DNA of 25,173 nt from a virus, in the IMG/VR virus record IMGVR_UViG_3300017706_000327, positions 1 to 25,173 of that record; one strand, 5' to 3'. This document shows, piece after piece, positions 13,766-19,853 of the stretch (its first letter is position 1; every line of letters begins with the position of its first letter). The position numbers and the translations under genes were made by a program. The notes beneath the pieces were generated by a model. That model saw only the letters and a program-made list of their open reading frames with translations. It searched no databases and was not told where the DNA came from.

Positions 13766-13923
13766 GCTAATCTCTCCTCTATCCACGCCATCGCTGTGCA
13801 TATGTCGTCCCAAATTTCATCGTACTGCTCATCCCCTTCGGGAATTAAATCTTCACGGTAGGCGTGGAGTGCATCCCATACTGTCTCCAGCCATGTGTCC
13901 CAGTCGTTTGATTTCAATTCCAT
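13762..13923 (-). CDS. Small acidic Trp-rich protein (53 residues)
   Basis: This 53-codon frame runs from the ATG at 13923 to a TGA that overlaps the start of the winged-helix gene (ATGA). Its own ATG shares one base with the upstream stop, and GAGGAGA lies seven bases upstream. The protein is acidic and aromatic, with five tryptophans and repeated Trp-Asp pairs (SNDWDTWLETVWDALHAY, then YDEIWDDICTAMAWIEERL). It probably forms one or two helices. The two tight overlaps and the Shine-Dalgarno make it a real gene although it is short. Function unknown. Confidence 0.7.
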   Translation of the reverse strand: MELKSNDWDTWLETVWDALHAYREDLIPEGDEQYDEIWDDICTAMAWIEERLA

Positions 13924-14111
13924 CACGCGTTCTCCTCTGTGGTTTCTATGACTTCAAAAGTGCCATCGTAAAACGACCAGTCGGGGTCGTCGCATAAGTC
14001 GACTGATTGGCCTTGCTCAAATGCCCAATCGTGCGCTTCGTCTTCGTTCGCAAACTTCCTCTTGGTTTTGTATATTTTCGTATTGGATAAGATTATTTCG
14101 TAGCTTTTCAT
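13923..14111 (-). CDS. Small acidic protein, DpnD/PcfM-like layout
   Basis: This 62-residue protein has a strand (KSYEIILSNTKIYKTKRKF), a helix with the ANEDEAHDWAFEQG pattern, an acidic turn (LCDDPDW) and a closing strand (GTFEVIETTE). This strand-helix-strand order with an E-D-E-A helix resembles the small DpnD/PcfM-like phage proteins, whose role is unknown. The ATG overlaps the stop of the SleB-type gene (ATGA), so it is translationally coupled. The similarity is from layout only and may not reflect true homology. Confidence 0.65.
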   Translation of the reverse strand: MKSYEIILSNTKIYKTKRKFANEDEAHDWAFEQGQSVDLCDDPDWSFYDGTFEVIETTEENA

Positions 14112-14515
14112 GTCTTGCTCCTATAAAAAATGTGCCGACCAATCTTCGCAACCTTGCGATAGCTTGCCGCCCAGTACGGGCGAACATAGTCAGCGTGATA
14201 GTGGGTGCTGCCTTGCGTGGAGCGCAGCGTTACTCCGTCCATGAGCGCGTACCGCGCAACATGTATTGCTTGATCCCAAGCGAGAATGTCCTTGGGCTCG
14301 TCACTTTTGCCATCGCAATACCAACTGAACTGACAGCCGTTCTTGCTCGTCTGCTTCACCACTCCGCATATCGTGTTCGGGTAGCTCGTAGACTTCACTC
14401 TGTTTAACGTGACCTCTGCCACGGCGAGCTGTCCTCTCACGCCTTCCGAACGCGCTTCGTGATACAAGTTCAAGGCGAGGCAAGTCATCGGGATAGATAG
14501 AGATAGGCTTAACAT
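14108..14515 (-). CDS. SleB/CwlJ-type cell wall hydrolase (Hydrolase_2)
   Basis: This 135-residue protein carries the family signature almost from its start: LALNLYHEARSEGVRGQLAV with the likely catalytic glutamate E20, then AEVTLNRVKSTSYPNTICGV, QFSWYCDG and a following Trp/Ala helix (ILAWDQAIHVARYALM). SleB-like enzymes cleave peptidoglycan glycan strands. Family members are used in spore germination and also occur in many phages of Proteobacteria. No clear signal peptide is seen beyond a short hydrophobic start. It lies in the CobS/CobT-like operon rather than the lysis cassette, so it is a second wall-cutting enzyme. Its first ~215 bases overlap the upstream frame. Confidence 0.88.
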   Translation of the reverse strand: MLSLSLSIPMTCLALNLYHEARSEGVRGQLAVAEVTLNRVKSTSYPNTICGVVKQTSKNGCQFSWYCDGKSDEPKDILAWDQAIHVARYALMDGVTLRSTQGSTHYHADYVRPYWAASYRKVAKIGRHIFYRSKT

Positions 14516-14720
14516 GTACTCGTTCCTTCATGTTGGGAAAGGCGGCATCTATCTCCGCACAAATTTCCTGTATTTTTTCGTGATTGTTGTGCCGCACCCG
14601 TCGAACCTTCACGACGTATGCAACGTGCCACCAGAACGAGAGTGGTCTGCGCTCCCATAGGCGCAGCCACTCCTTCTTTGTTGTGGGCTGAATGTTGTAA
14701 TGAAACTTAGGCAGATGCAT
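14301..14720 (-). CDS. Hypothetical basic protein overlapping the SleB-type gene
   Basis: This 139-residue frame has an ATG 14 bases before the CobT-like stop, with GGAG seven bases upstream. The N-terminal ~70 residues are unique to this frame and look like protein: FHYNIQPTTKKEWLRLWERR, a Trp-rich stretch (SFWWHVAYVVKV) and a helix (EKIQEICAEIDAAFP). The remaining ~70 residues overlap the SleB-type gene in another frame and are highly charged, probably an unstructured tail. Without this gene, 190 bases of a dense operon would be empty. I do not recognise the family. Confidence 0.6.
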   Translation of the reverse strand: MHLPKFHYNIQPTTKKEWLRLWERRPLSFWWHVAYVVKVRRVRHNNHEKIQEICAEIDAAFPNMKERVHVKPISIYPDDLPRLELVSRSAFGRRERTARRGRGHVKQSEVYELPEHDMRSGEADEQERLSVQLVLRWQK

Positions 14721-16719
14721 GCTCTAGCTCCATTCGCAAAAGCATGTCGCCAAGGTGCTGTATCATTCTGCTCTGAGCATCAAAGACGCTGCGGTACATC
14801 AGCTTGTGGGTGAACATGTCGCTGGCATAATTTGCCTGATCGCCGAAACCGATGCCGATAACTTCGACACCTTCCGCTTCCAACGCACGCGAAACCGTAC
14901 GGACGTGTTCGTGCGGTACGTCCCTGGTTTCCATGTCAGATACGAACAGCATGATGCGCCGTGCGTATTGCTGCTTTGAGATACGATACGCTGCCGCATT
15001 GAGTGCTGCTGCCATTGGCGTGTCAGTGCCGTGAAAGACTTTGTATCCAGCAATCTTTTCGCGAGCTTGATCTTTACGATCATGCACTTGCTTGAGTATG
15101 ACGTTGCCCTCTCGCGACCACGCGCTGAACTCATAATCAATACCGCTACGCTGCAACAATTCGTTGAGCATCATGCCAAGCTTGCACGTACCTTCTGCAC
15201 ACATACTGGATGACGCATCCATCATCACACTCACGAGCGTTCGCTTGGTGCGTAGCACTTGCGTCTTGCGGAAGATGTCTGTCCGTCCTGCAATCAATGA
15301 GCTTAGGCGCTTGCTATCAACCCTACCCTCAGTAAGACCCGACAGCTTGCGGCGTTCCTCTCTTGCAAGAAACAATCTGGACAGTCGCATGATCTGTGAG
15401 ATCTGCGTGACATCTATCACGGTTTCCCTTGCGATCCTCTTGCGCAACCTGTTCAGCTTCTTTCGGTCTGCCGCAAACTTGCGATACTTTTCGCCATGCC
15501 TTCGGTAAGGTACGATTGATCCGTTGCCCCATGCTTTTGGTGTACCAGCGTAGAACTCTCCCTTGTCGAGCCACTCTTCCAAGCTCTCCGACTGCTTGGA
15601 TATCGAGAGGCTACCGCCTTCTAGTCCAGTCGGATTGTACGAGTGTGATATGCGCTGGGCTGCTTGTAGCATTTCGTCTGAGGATGGCGTCCATGCTAGT
15701 GCATCTTTGAGCGCTTCTCCCTGTCCACTTTCGGCTTGACTGCGATCGTTGCCATGATCGTCTTGTTGAGTAGCTCCGCTTCCATCGATATCTCCCTTGT
15801 CAGGCTCGACATCATCTCCAGCTCGTATGTTTGAAACATCTCCGCCATCGTCATCATCATTGCCTTGGTGTGTTCCGCCTCCATCGACTTCGCTATCTCG
15901 TTGAGCGACTGAATTTCCGTCAACGTTATGACCATCGTTCCCATCACCGATGTCAGTGTCTCCCGACCCTGTTCCAGAGCATCCATCTTCTCCTGCTCGG
16001 TCATGTCCTCCTCGTGCATTATCTGTGTCTTGATTACCATTTGCGTCAGCCTCCAATGCCTTATCATTTTGGGTGTTTTGTTTGTGCTGGTCGTCCTTTT
16101 CGTCCATCCAATCGCAAAGCCTGCGAGCCTGCACCAACGTACTTTCTGTGCTGTCACAGCCATTGATGACAGTGGCCCAGAAGTGCGCTTCCTGCGCTGT
16201 CTCATCGGGCAAACCATCCAGATATTTCTGCAACTCTGCCGATCTGTTACCCATCCACTTGCGCTGTATCTGCAACGCTGCGTAGTGAACTTCTGTCCAC
16301 CATTTTTCGCAGCGTCCACCCTCAGCAATCTCTGCGTTGTTTCCCCCGATCACCACATCCGTGACGTTCGATATGTGACGCAAGAACGATGGATATTCTG
16401 GAATACTCTTGCGTTCGATCACCGCATCTTCGAGGCAGTTCCAAATACTTCGCAGCCTGTCGCTGCAAATCGTAGCTGCCCACAACTCCATGTCCGTGTG
16501 CCTGATGTGGGCTACCTCATGGATGTGATAGCCACGATAGACTGACTGCTCGACGTTGGATAACTTTGCTTCCAGAGGCAGCGCGGGCAGGAAGATATTC
16601 TTCCCATCCGTAGCGCCGCCACTGCCCTTAAATTCTGTGTGAATGTCGCTGTTACCCATGATGCGACTGATGCGGCGCAGCTCCTCGCGCAACGCCAACG
16701 GGTTTTCATTACTAAACAT
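14707..16719 (-). CDS. cobT-like: CobT-like protein: HExxH zincin-like and VWA domains joined by acidic linker
   Basis: This 670-residue protein has three parts. Residues ~1-200 hold YHIHEVAHIRHT with an HEVAH zincin motif (67-71) and NCLEDAVIERK (94-104), a possible third zinc ligand region that also resembles the ALEQARVE motif of CobT. Residues ~205-340 are a very acidic Gly/Asp/Asn linker. Residues ~490-670 are a VWA domain with MIDAS motif DASSS (501-505), GTDTPMA (T567) and FVSDMETRD (D595). CobT is the VWA partner of the AAA+ protein CobS in cobalt chelation. CobN and other cobalamin genes are absent, so a ring-type ATPase/VWA module with another client is more likely. It starts 11 bases after the CobS-like gene. 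Confidence 0.85.
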   Translation of the reverse strand: MFSNENPLALREELRRISRIMGNSDIHTEFKGSGGATDGKNIFLPALPLEAKLSNVEQSVYRGYHIHEVAHIRHTDMELWAATICSDRLRSIWNCLEDAVIERKSIPEYPSFLRHISNVTDVVIGGNNAEIAEGGRCEKWWTEVHYAALQIQRKWMGNRSAELQKYLDGLPDETAQEAHFWATVINGCDSTESTLVQARRLCDWMDEKDDQHKQNTQNDKALEADANGNQDTDNARGGHDRAGEDGCSGTGSGDTDIGDGNDGHNVDGNSVAQRDSEVDGGGTHQGNDDDDGGDVSNIRAGDDVEPDKGDIDGSGATQQDDHGNDRSQAESGQGEALKDALAWTPSSDEMLQAAQRISHSYNPTGLEGGSLSISKQSESLEEWLDKGEFYAGTPKAWGNGSIVPYRRHGEKYRKFAADRKKLNRLRKRIARETVIDVTQISQIMRLSRLFLAREERRKLSGLTEGRVDSKRLSSLIAGRTDIFRKTQVLRTKRTLVSVMMDASSSMCAEGTCKLGMMLNELLQRSGIDYEFSAWSREGNVILKQVHDRKDQAREKIAGYKVFHGTDTPMAAALNAAAYRISKQQYARRIMLFVSDMETRDVPHEHVRTVSRALEAEGVEVIGIGFGDQANYASDMFTHKLMYRSVFDAQSRMIQHLGDMLLRMELEHASA

Positions 16720-16730
16720 TGTTGTTTCTC

Positions 16731-18389
16731 CTAAGTTGTCACGCGGTCGCCAAGACCAACGATCACTGCTCGTTGCTGCTCATCGACGCGATTGGTTAAG
16801 TTGAATGTGACTGCTCGCTCGAACGCTAAGTCCAAGCCAACGTGCGGCTCCCATTTGTGGATCAGGTTCGCCAATACGAACGTGTTCCTTGGGCTGAGAG
16901 GCTCTTGTATTTCGCCTGTCTTGAAAGCTGCCCGATACTTGCTGATGAAATCCTTGAGCCTGTCAGCCGCAGGCTTCGTAAGTTCGTGTGTCTTGCAGAT
17001 CAGCTTAACTTCTGCATGCGCAGACAGGTATTCCATCTTGATAAAGACGTCGTACCTGTTGCGTGTCGCTGCCGACTGCGACTGCACTGCACTGGCGTAA
17101 AGCCCCGACATGTCACCCGAACCCGCACTGTTCGCAGTCGATACGATACGAAAGTTCGGATGCGGTACGATGGTACGGCCACCATCTTCGAGCAGTCGTA
17201 AGCATCCGTGTTCCAGTACCGGCTGCAAGACATACGCAATGTCCGGTCGTATCGCATCCGCTTCGTCCAACAACAAAGTCGATGGCTGCTGCATTGCTCT
17301 GGGCAAAACCCCGTCAACAAACTTGGTAACTTGTTTGCCTTCCTCAATTACGACAGCGTGCGTACCTACGAACTCGGTACGAGTGATGTCCGTATCGAAG
17401 TTGACACGATGGTTCATCGTACCAGTACGGGCATCGACTTGCTGTGCGAACGTAGACTTACCGCAGCCTGTGTCGCCGTGTATCCAGCAGTTAAGATTGT
17501 CCTCTCGTGCTTGCAGATATGTAGCTAAGTCGCTGTCCACGAATACGTGATGCGGATCGATGACCGGAACGAATGGGTTCGGGCTGTCCCAGTTCCAACA
17601 GGTAATCTCTCTGGGTAAGAACTTGCTCTTGTTGTTCGGGAACAAGTCGCTTGTTCGCATCTTAACCAAGCGGCCCTTGGGTATGTCATCCGAAGGCTCG
17701 ATGACGTTGGCTGTCTTGCCAAGCTCGTCTATCTGAGCCCGTAACTGTTGGATGTAACCCGCTTGGCTGTCATGCGACTTGAGCAGCGTGTCTAGGTTGT
17801 CATGCTTGCCGTATGTCGCTTGGCTCAACGCACTGTTGGCGATGGGCAGCAAGTCTTTGTTGAGCGCAATCGCCTCTACCTTGGGCTCTTGTACAACTTC
17901 TTGTACAACTTTGGTGGTCGGCTCGTCGATAACCTTGGGCGAAAGATCGTACTCGCGTTTCAGCCCGTCCGAAACAAGATCATCGATGTCCATACCCATG
18001 ATGTCTTCGAATGTTTCGGCTGATGCAGTCACCATAGCTTCTGTCATGGGCCAGTAGTACGGATTGATCTGGTCGAAATCTGATTTGGTATTGAAGCCTT
18101 CGATCATTGAGCCGTGTATCATCCGTAGTGCGGATGGGTTGCTTGCCACTGGTAGGATCACAGCCAACAGTTCTGGGCGTAGGTTGCGCAGGAACCCCGA
18201 CTTACTGAATGAAGTAGTCTTCTTGTACTTCGGGCAGTCGCTGTTGGTTGTTAGTTCGCTCGTGCGAAACGCCTCGACCAAATCTTTGAAGCTCAACGGG
18301 TCGTACCCGTTAAGGTTCAGACACTTGGTAAGGAACGTCGCCCGGTTTACTGGCGTTAGTTGTTCTAGTATCATCTTAGTTGTTAGCAT
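16731..18389 (-). CDS. cobS-like: CobS-like MoxR-class AAA+ ATPase
   Basis: Residues ~275-550 of this 552-residue protein match CobS/MoxR ATPases. Walker A is HGDTGCGKST (304-313), followed by a region like the CobS segment (RTEFVGTHAVVIEEGKQVTK), then GVLPRAMQQP, Walker B TLLLDEAD (371-378), FRIVSTAN (sensor 1, N420) and RNRYDVFIKMEYL. The N-terminal ~230 residues are not part of CobS and contain NPSALRMIHGSMIEGF (84-99), a motif also found in the zinc-finger protein at 19854-21596. CobS and CobT form rings that drive metal insertion by CobN. Without CobN, remodelling of another target is more likely. A good promoter lies just upstream. Confidence 0.9.
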   Translation of the reverse strand: MLTTKMILEQLTPVNRATFLTKCLNLNGYDPLSFKDLVEAFRTSELTTNSDCPKYKKTTSFSKSGFLRNLRPELLAVILPVASNPSALRMIHGSMIEGFNTKSDFDQINPYYWPMTEAMVTASAETFEDIMGMDIDDLVSDGLKREYDLSPKVIDEPTTKVVQEVVQEPKVEAIALNKDLLPIANSALSQATYGKHDNLDTLLKSHDSQAGYIQQLRAQIDELGKTANVIEPSDDIPKGRLVKMRTSDLFPNNKSKFLPREITCWNWDSPNPFVPVIDPHHVFVDSDLATYLQAREDNLNCWIHGDTGCGKSTFAQQVDARTGTMNHRVNFDTDITRTEFVGTHAVVIEEGKQVTKFVDGVLPRAMQQPSTLLLDEADAIRPDIAYVLQPVLEHGCLRLLEDGGRTIVPHPNFRIVSTANSAGSGDMSGLYASAVQSQSAATRNRYDVFIKMEYLSAHAEVKLICKTHELTKPAADRLKDFISKYRAAFKTGEIQEPLSPRNTFVLANLIHKWEPHVGLDLAFERAVTFNLTNRVDEQQRAVIVGLGDRVTT

Positions 18390-18417
18390 TGTTGCTTCCT
18401 CGTTTGTTTATAGTTGG

Positions 18418-18446
18418 TGAATACGCAACTAAAGATGCGTTGTCAA
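18418..18446 (-). promoter_or_regulatory. Promoter of the CobS/CobT-like operon with operator in the spacer
   Basis: On the minus strand TTGACA (18441-18446) and TATTCA (18418-18423) are exactly 17 bases apart. The spacer is filled by an imperfect 18-base palindrome at 18423-18440 (plus strand ACGCAACTAAAGATGCGT; 7 of 9 pairs). This is a typical place for a repressor to block RNA polymerase. The predicted transcript starts near 18411, and GAGG lies before the ATG at 18389. Confidence 0.65.
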
Positions 18447-18503
18447 ATAAAACACACAAAAAAACCGCCCTTAAGGCGGCTGACGTACATCTTTAGTTGC
18501 GTA
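18422..18503. repeat. 16-bp inverted repeat flanking a terminator
   Basis: TACGCAACTAAAGATG (18422-18437) is repeated exactly in inverted orientation as CATCTTTAGTTGCGTA (18488-18503). The left copy lies inside the CobS-like promoter. The right copy lies between the terminator and the end of the next leftward gene. Two operator copies that bind a repressor and loop the DNA would fit. A long-range hairpin that brackets the terminator is the alternative. Confidence 0.7.
18458..18480 (-). terminator. Intrinsic terminator of the peptidase/zinc-finger operon
   Basis: On the minus strand GCCGCC, a TTAA-type loop and GGCGG are followed directly by seven T residues. The stem is five to six GC-rich pairs. 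It ends the leftward transcript that contains the genes at 18513-22249 and insulates the CobS-like promoter immediately beyond it. Confidence 0.85.
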
Positions 18504-18512
18504 AGGGTTTGG

Positions 18513-18686
18513 TTATGGTTGCTTCATAACCTTAGTGAAAGCATCTCTGACGATGCTATCTATATCCCGCCAATTCGTGCAGTCTTCGCCTAACATTGGC
18601 TCAGGAATTTGCGGGAATGTTTTCTCAAGCCAAGGCTTCTGCTTATCCAGTAGCTTTTGCTTGTCGTTTGTGGTCGCTCGTATCAT
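18513..18686 (-). CDS. Small hypothetical protein (57 residues)
   Basis: From the ATG at 18686, which overlaps the M20-like stop (ATGA) and has GGAG seven bases upstream, this is a 57-residue protein. The frame could extend to 18710 inside the upstream gene, but the coupled start is better supported. It is charged and probably helical, with a Pro-rich turn (KTFPQIPEPMLGEDC) and a final helix (DIDSIVRDAFTKVMKQ). I do not recognise it. It is the last gene of its unit, immediately before the terminator. Confidence 0.65.
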   Translation of the reverse strand: MIRATTNDKQKLLDKQKPWLEKTFPQIPEPMLGEDCTNWRDIDSIVRDAFTKVMKQP

Positions 18687-19849
18687 TTCTTGCTCCCTTT
18701 GTTGCTCCAAGCATCCATGTCCGCTTCGTAATATGCTTGGTCAAAATCGTATGCGTGGTTGTATCTGTATGGTGACGATTGATCGTCCTCTGTGTCTCCT
18801 TTCGTTGGCATAAGGTTTACAATTTCTTCTGCGATCTCCTCCACGTTGTAGCCGCACTGCTCTAGGAACTCAGCGATTTCTTCGTGGTGGTCGTACACAA
18901 GGTCAGCCATCGTTGCTTGGTAAGCGCCCCCACTACCTCGTGCGGAGGACGACCAGTGATATAAGTCTTCGGGGTTGCGCTCTATCGTGAGCGCATTGAA
19001 GCTACCGCTACACAAATTCTGTCGCAGCTTCTCAGCAAAGTCTAAGTCCTGTCGCTCCATGCTCGTATGCTGATCGAAGTAACCGACACTGACGTTGGTA
19101 CACTCTGGGACAACGTACTTGTACTCGTTGCTGTCCGTGTACGAACCGCCGTTGTCGCACTCCATGTCGAGCCCGATTGCATCTGACAGGCTGTACGCAA
19201 ACTCATCGCTGCATGTACGTTGGCCCGACTGGTGGGTGATGATGCTCTTGTAGCCCTTGCGGTCGAACGAGATAGCAGCGTCGATATGTTGGAGCCAGTC
19301 AGGATTGCGAGCGACTAGCTTGCGCGAACCGTTGCATCCCGTTTCTTCTTCTGCATGTATGACGTACACACCCTCGATACCGGCTTGGATCATGCACAGC
19401 ATGAGCCACATGCCTGTCGCACAGTCAGCGCCAAGGCATCCTTGCCGATTGGATTTGTGAAGCTGGGCATGCAAGAACGCACTCTCGACTTTGACTGTCT
19501 TGTACGTGTGGTTCAGAAAGCTTGGCGTGTAGCTGTTGTAGAACTTACCAACGTAAGATTTTGTTGGCGCTGGCTTCGTAGACTTCACGATCTTATCTTC
19601 TGCGTAGCCTCGCATGACGTTAACTTTTTGCATGCCATCGGTGCGATGCACGCTGTCGTGATGCGACATCCACGCTACTCTGGGCTTGTCACCGATAATC
19701 TTGATGTAGTTGCCATCGTCATCGGGCTGTCCGAATACGGGCACCAAGTAACGATTGACGAAATTAATGTGAGATTGACTGCCGTGGAAACGCTTGTAGC
19801 CAAGCATGTCTACGAGAGTGGTGATCGTTAATGTGTTTTGTAGTGTCAT
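18683..19849 (-). CDS. M20-like di-zinc exopeptidase/deacylase
   Basis: This 388-residue protein has the metal-site order of M20-type peptidases. SHHDSV (62-67) gives the HxDxV box with H63 and D65. GADCATG has D142. AEEETG (166-171) gives the catalytic and ligand glutamates E168/E169. SFDRKGY has D196. YFDQHTSMERQ has H261. SYTDSNEY (236-243) fits the region before the last ligand. Such enzymes remove single amino acids or acyl groups from small peptides and amides. The C-terminal ~60 residues are acidic and helical. It starts four bases after the zinc-finger gene and overlaps the following small gene. The substrate is unknown; M28 is the nearest alternative family. Confidence 0.82.
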   Translation of the reverse strand: MTLQNTLTITTLVDMLGYKRFHGSQSHINFVNRYLVPVFGQPDDDGNYIKIIGDKPRVAWMSHHDSVHRTDGMQKVNVMRGYAEDKIVKSTKPAPTKSYVGKFYNSYTPSFLNHTYKTVKVESAFLHAQLHKSNRQGCLGADCATGMWLMLCMIQAGIEGVYVIHAEEETGCNGSRKLVARNPDWLQHIDAAISFDRKGYKSIITHQSGQRTCSDEFAYSLSDAIGLDMECDNGGSYTDSNEYKYVVPECTNVSVGYFDQHTSMERQDLDFAEKLRQNLCSGSFNALTIERNPEDLYHWSSSARGSGGAYQATMADLVYDHHEEIAEFLEQCGYNVEEIAEEIVNLMPTKGDTEDDQSSPYRYNHAYDFDQAYYEADMDAWSNKGSKK

Positions 19850-19853
19850 GTTA

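Noticed and set aside
13379-13813. Longer form of the winged-helix gene starting at 13813
   Set aside because: It would overlap a well-supported 53-codon gene. The ATG at 13765 has GAGGAGA upstream and is coupled to that gene's stop.
15831-16545. Long plus-strand frames opposite the CobT-like gene
   Set aside because: They are antisense shadows created by the low-complexity acidic linker codons and have no start signals.
14707-18389. Cobalamin biosynthesis (cobaltochelatase CobST) as the function of the ATPase/VWA pair
   Set aside because: CobN and all other cobalamin genes are absent here. The proteins carry extra N-terminal regions and sit with peptidase and zinc-finger genes. The names describe similarity only.
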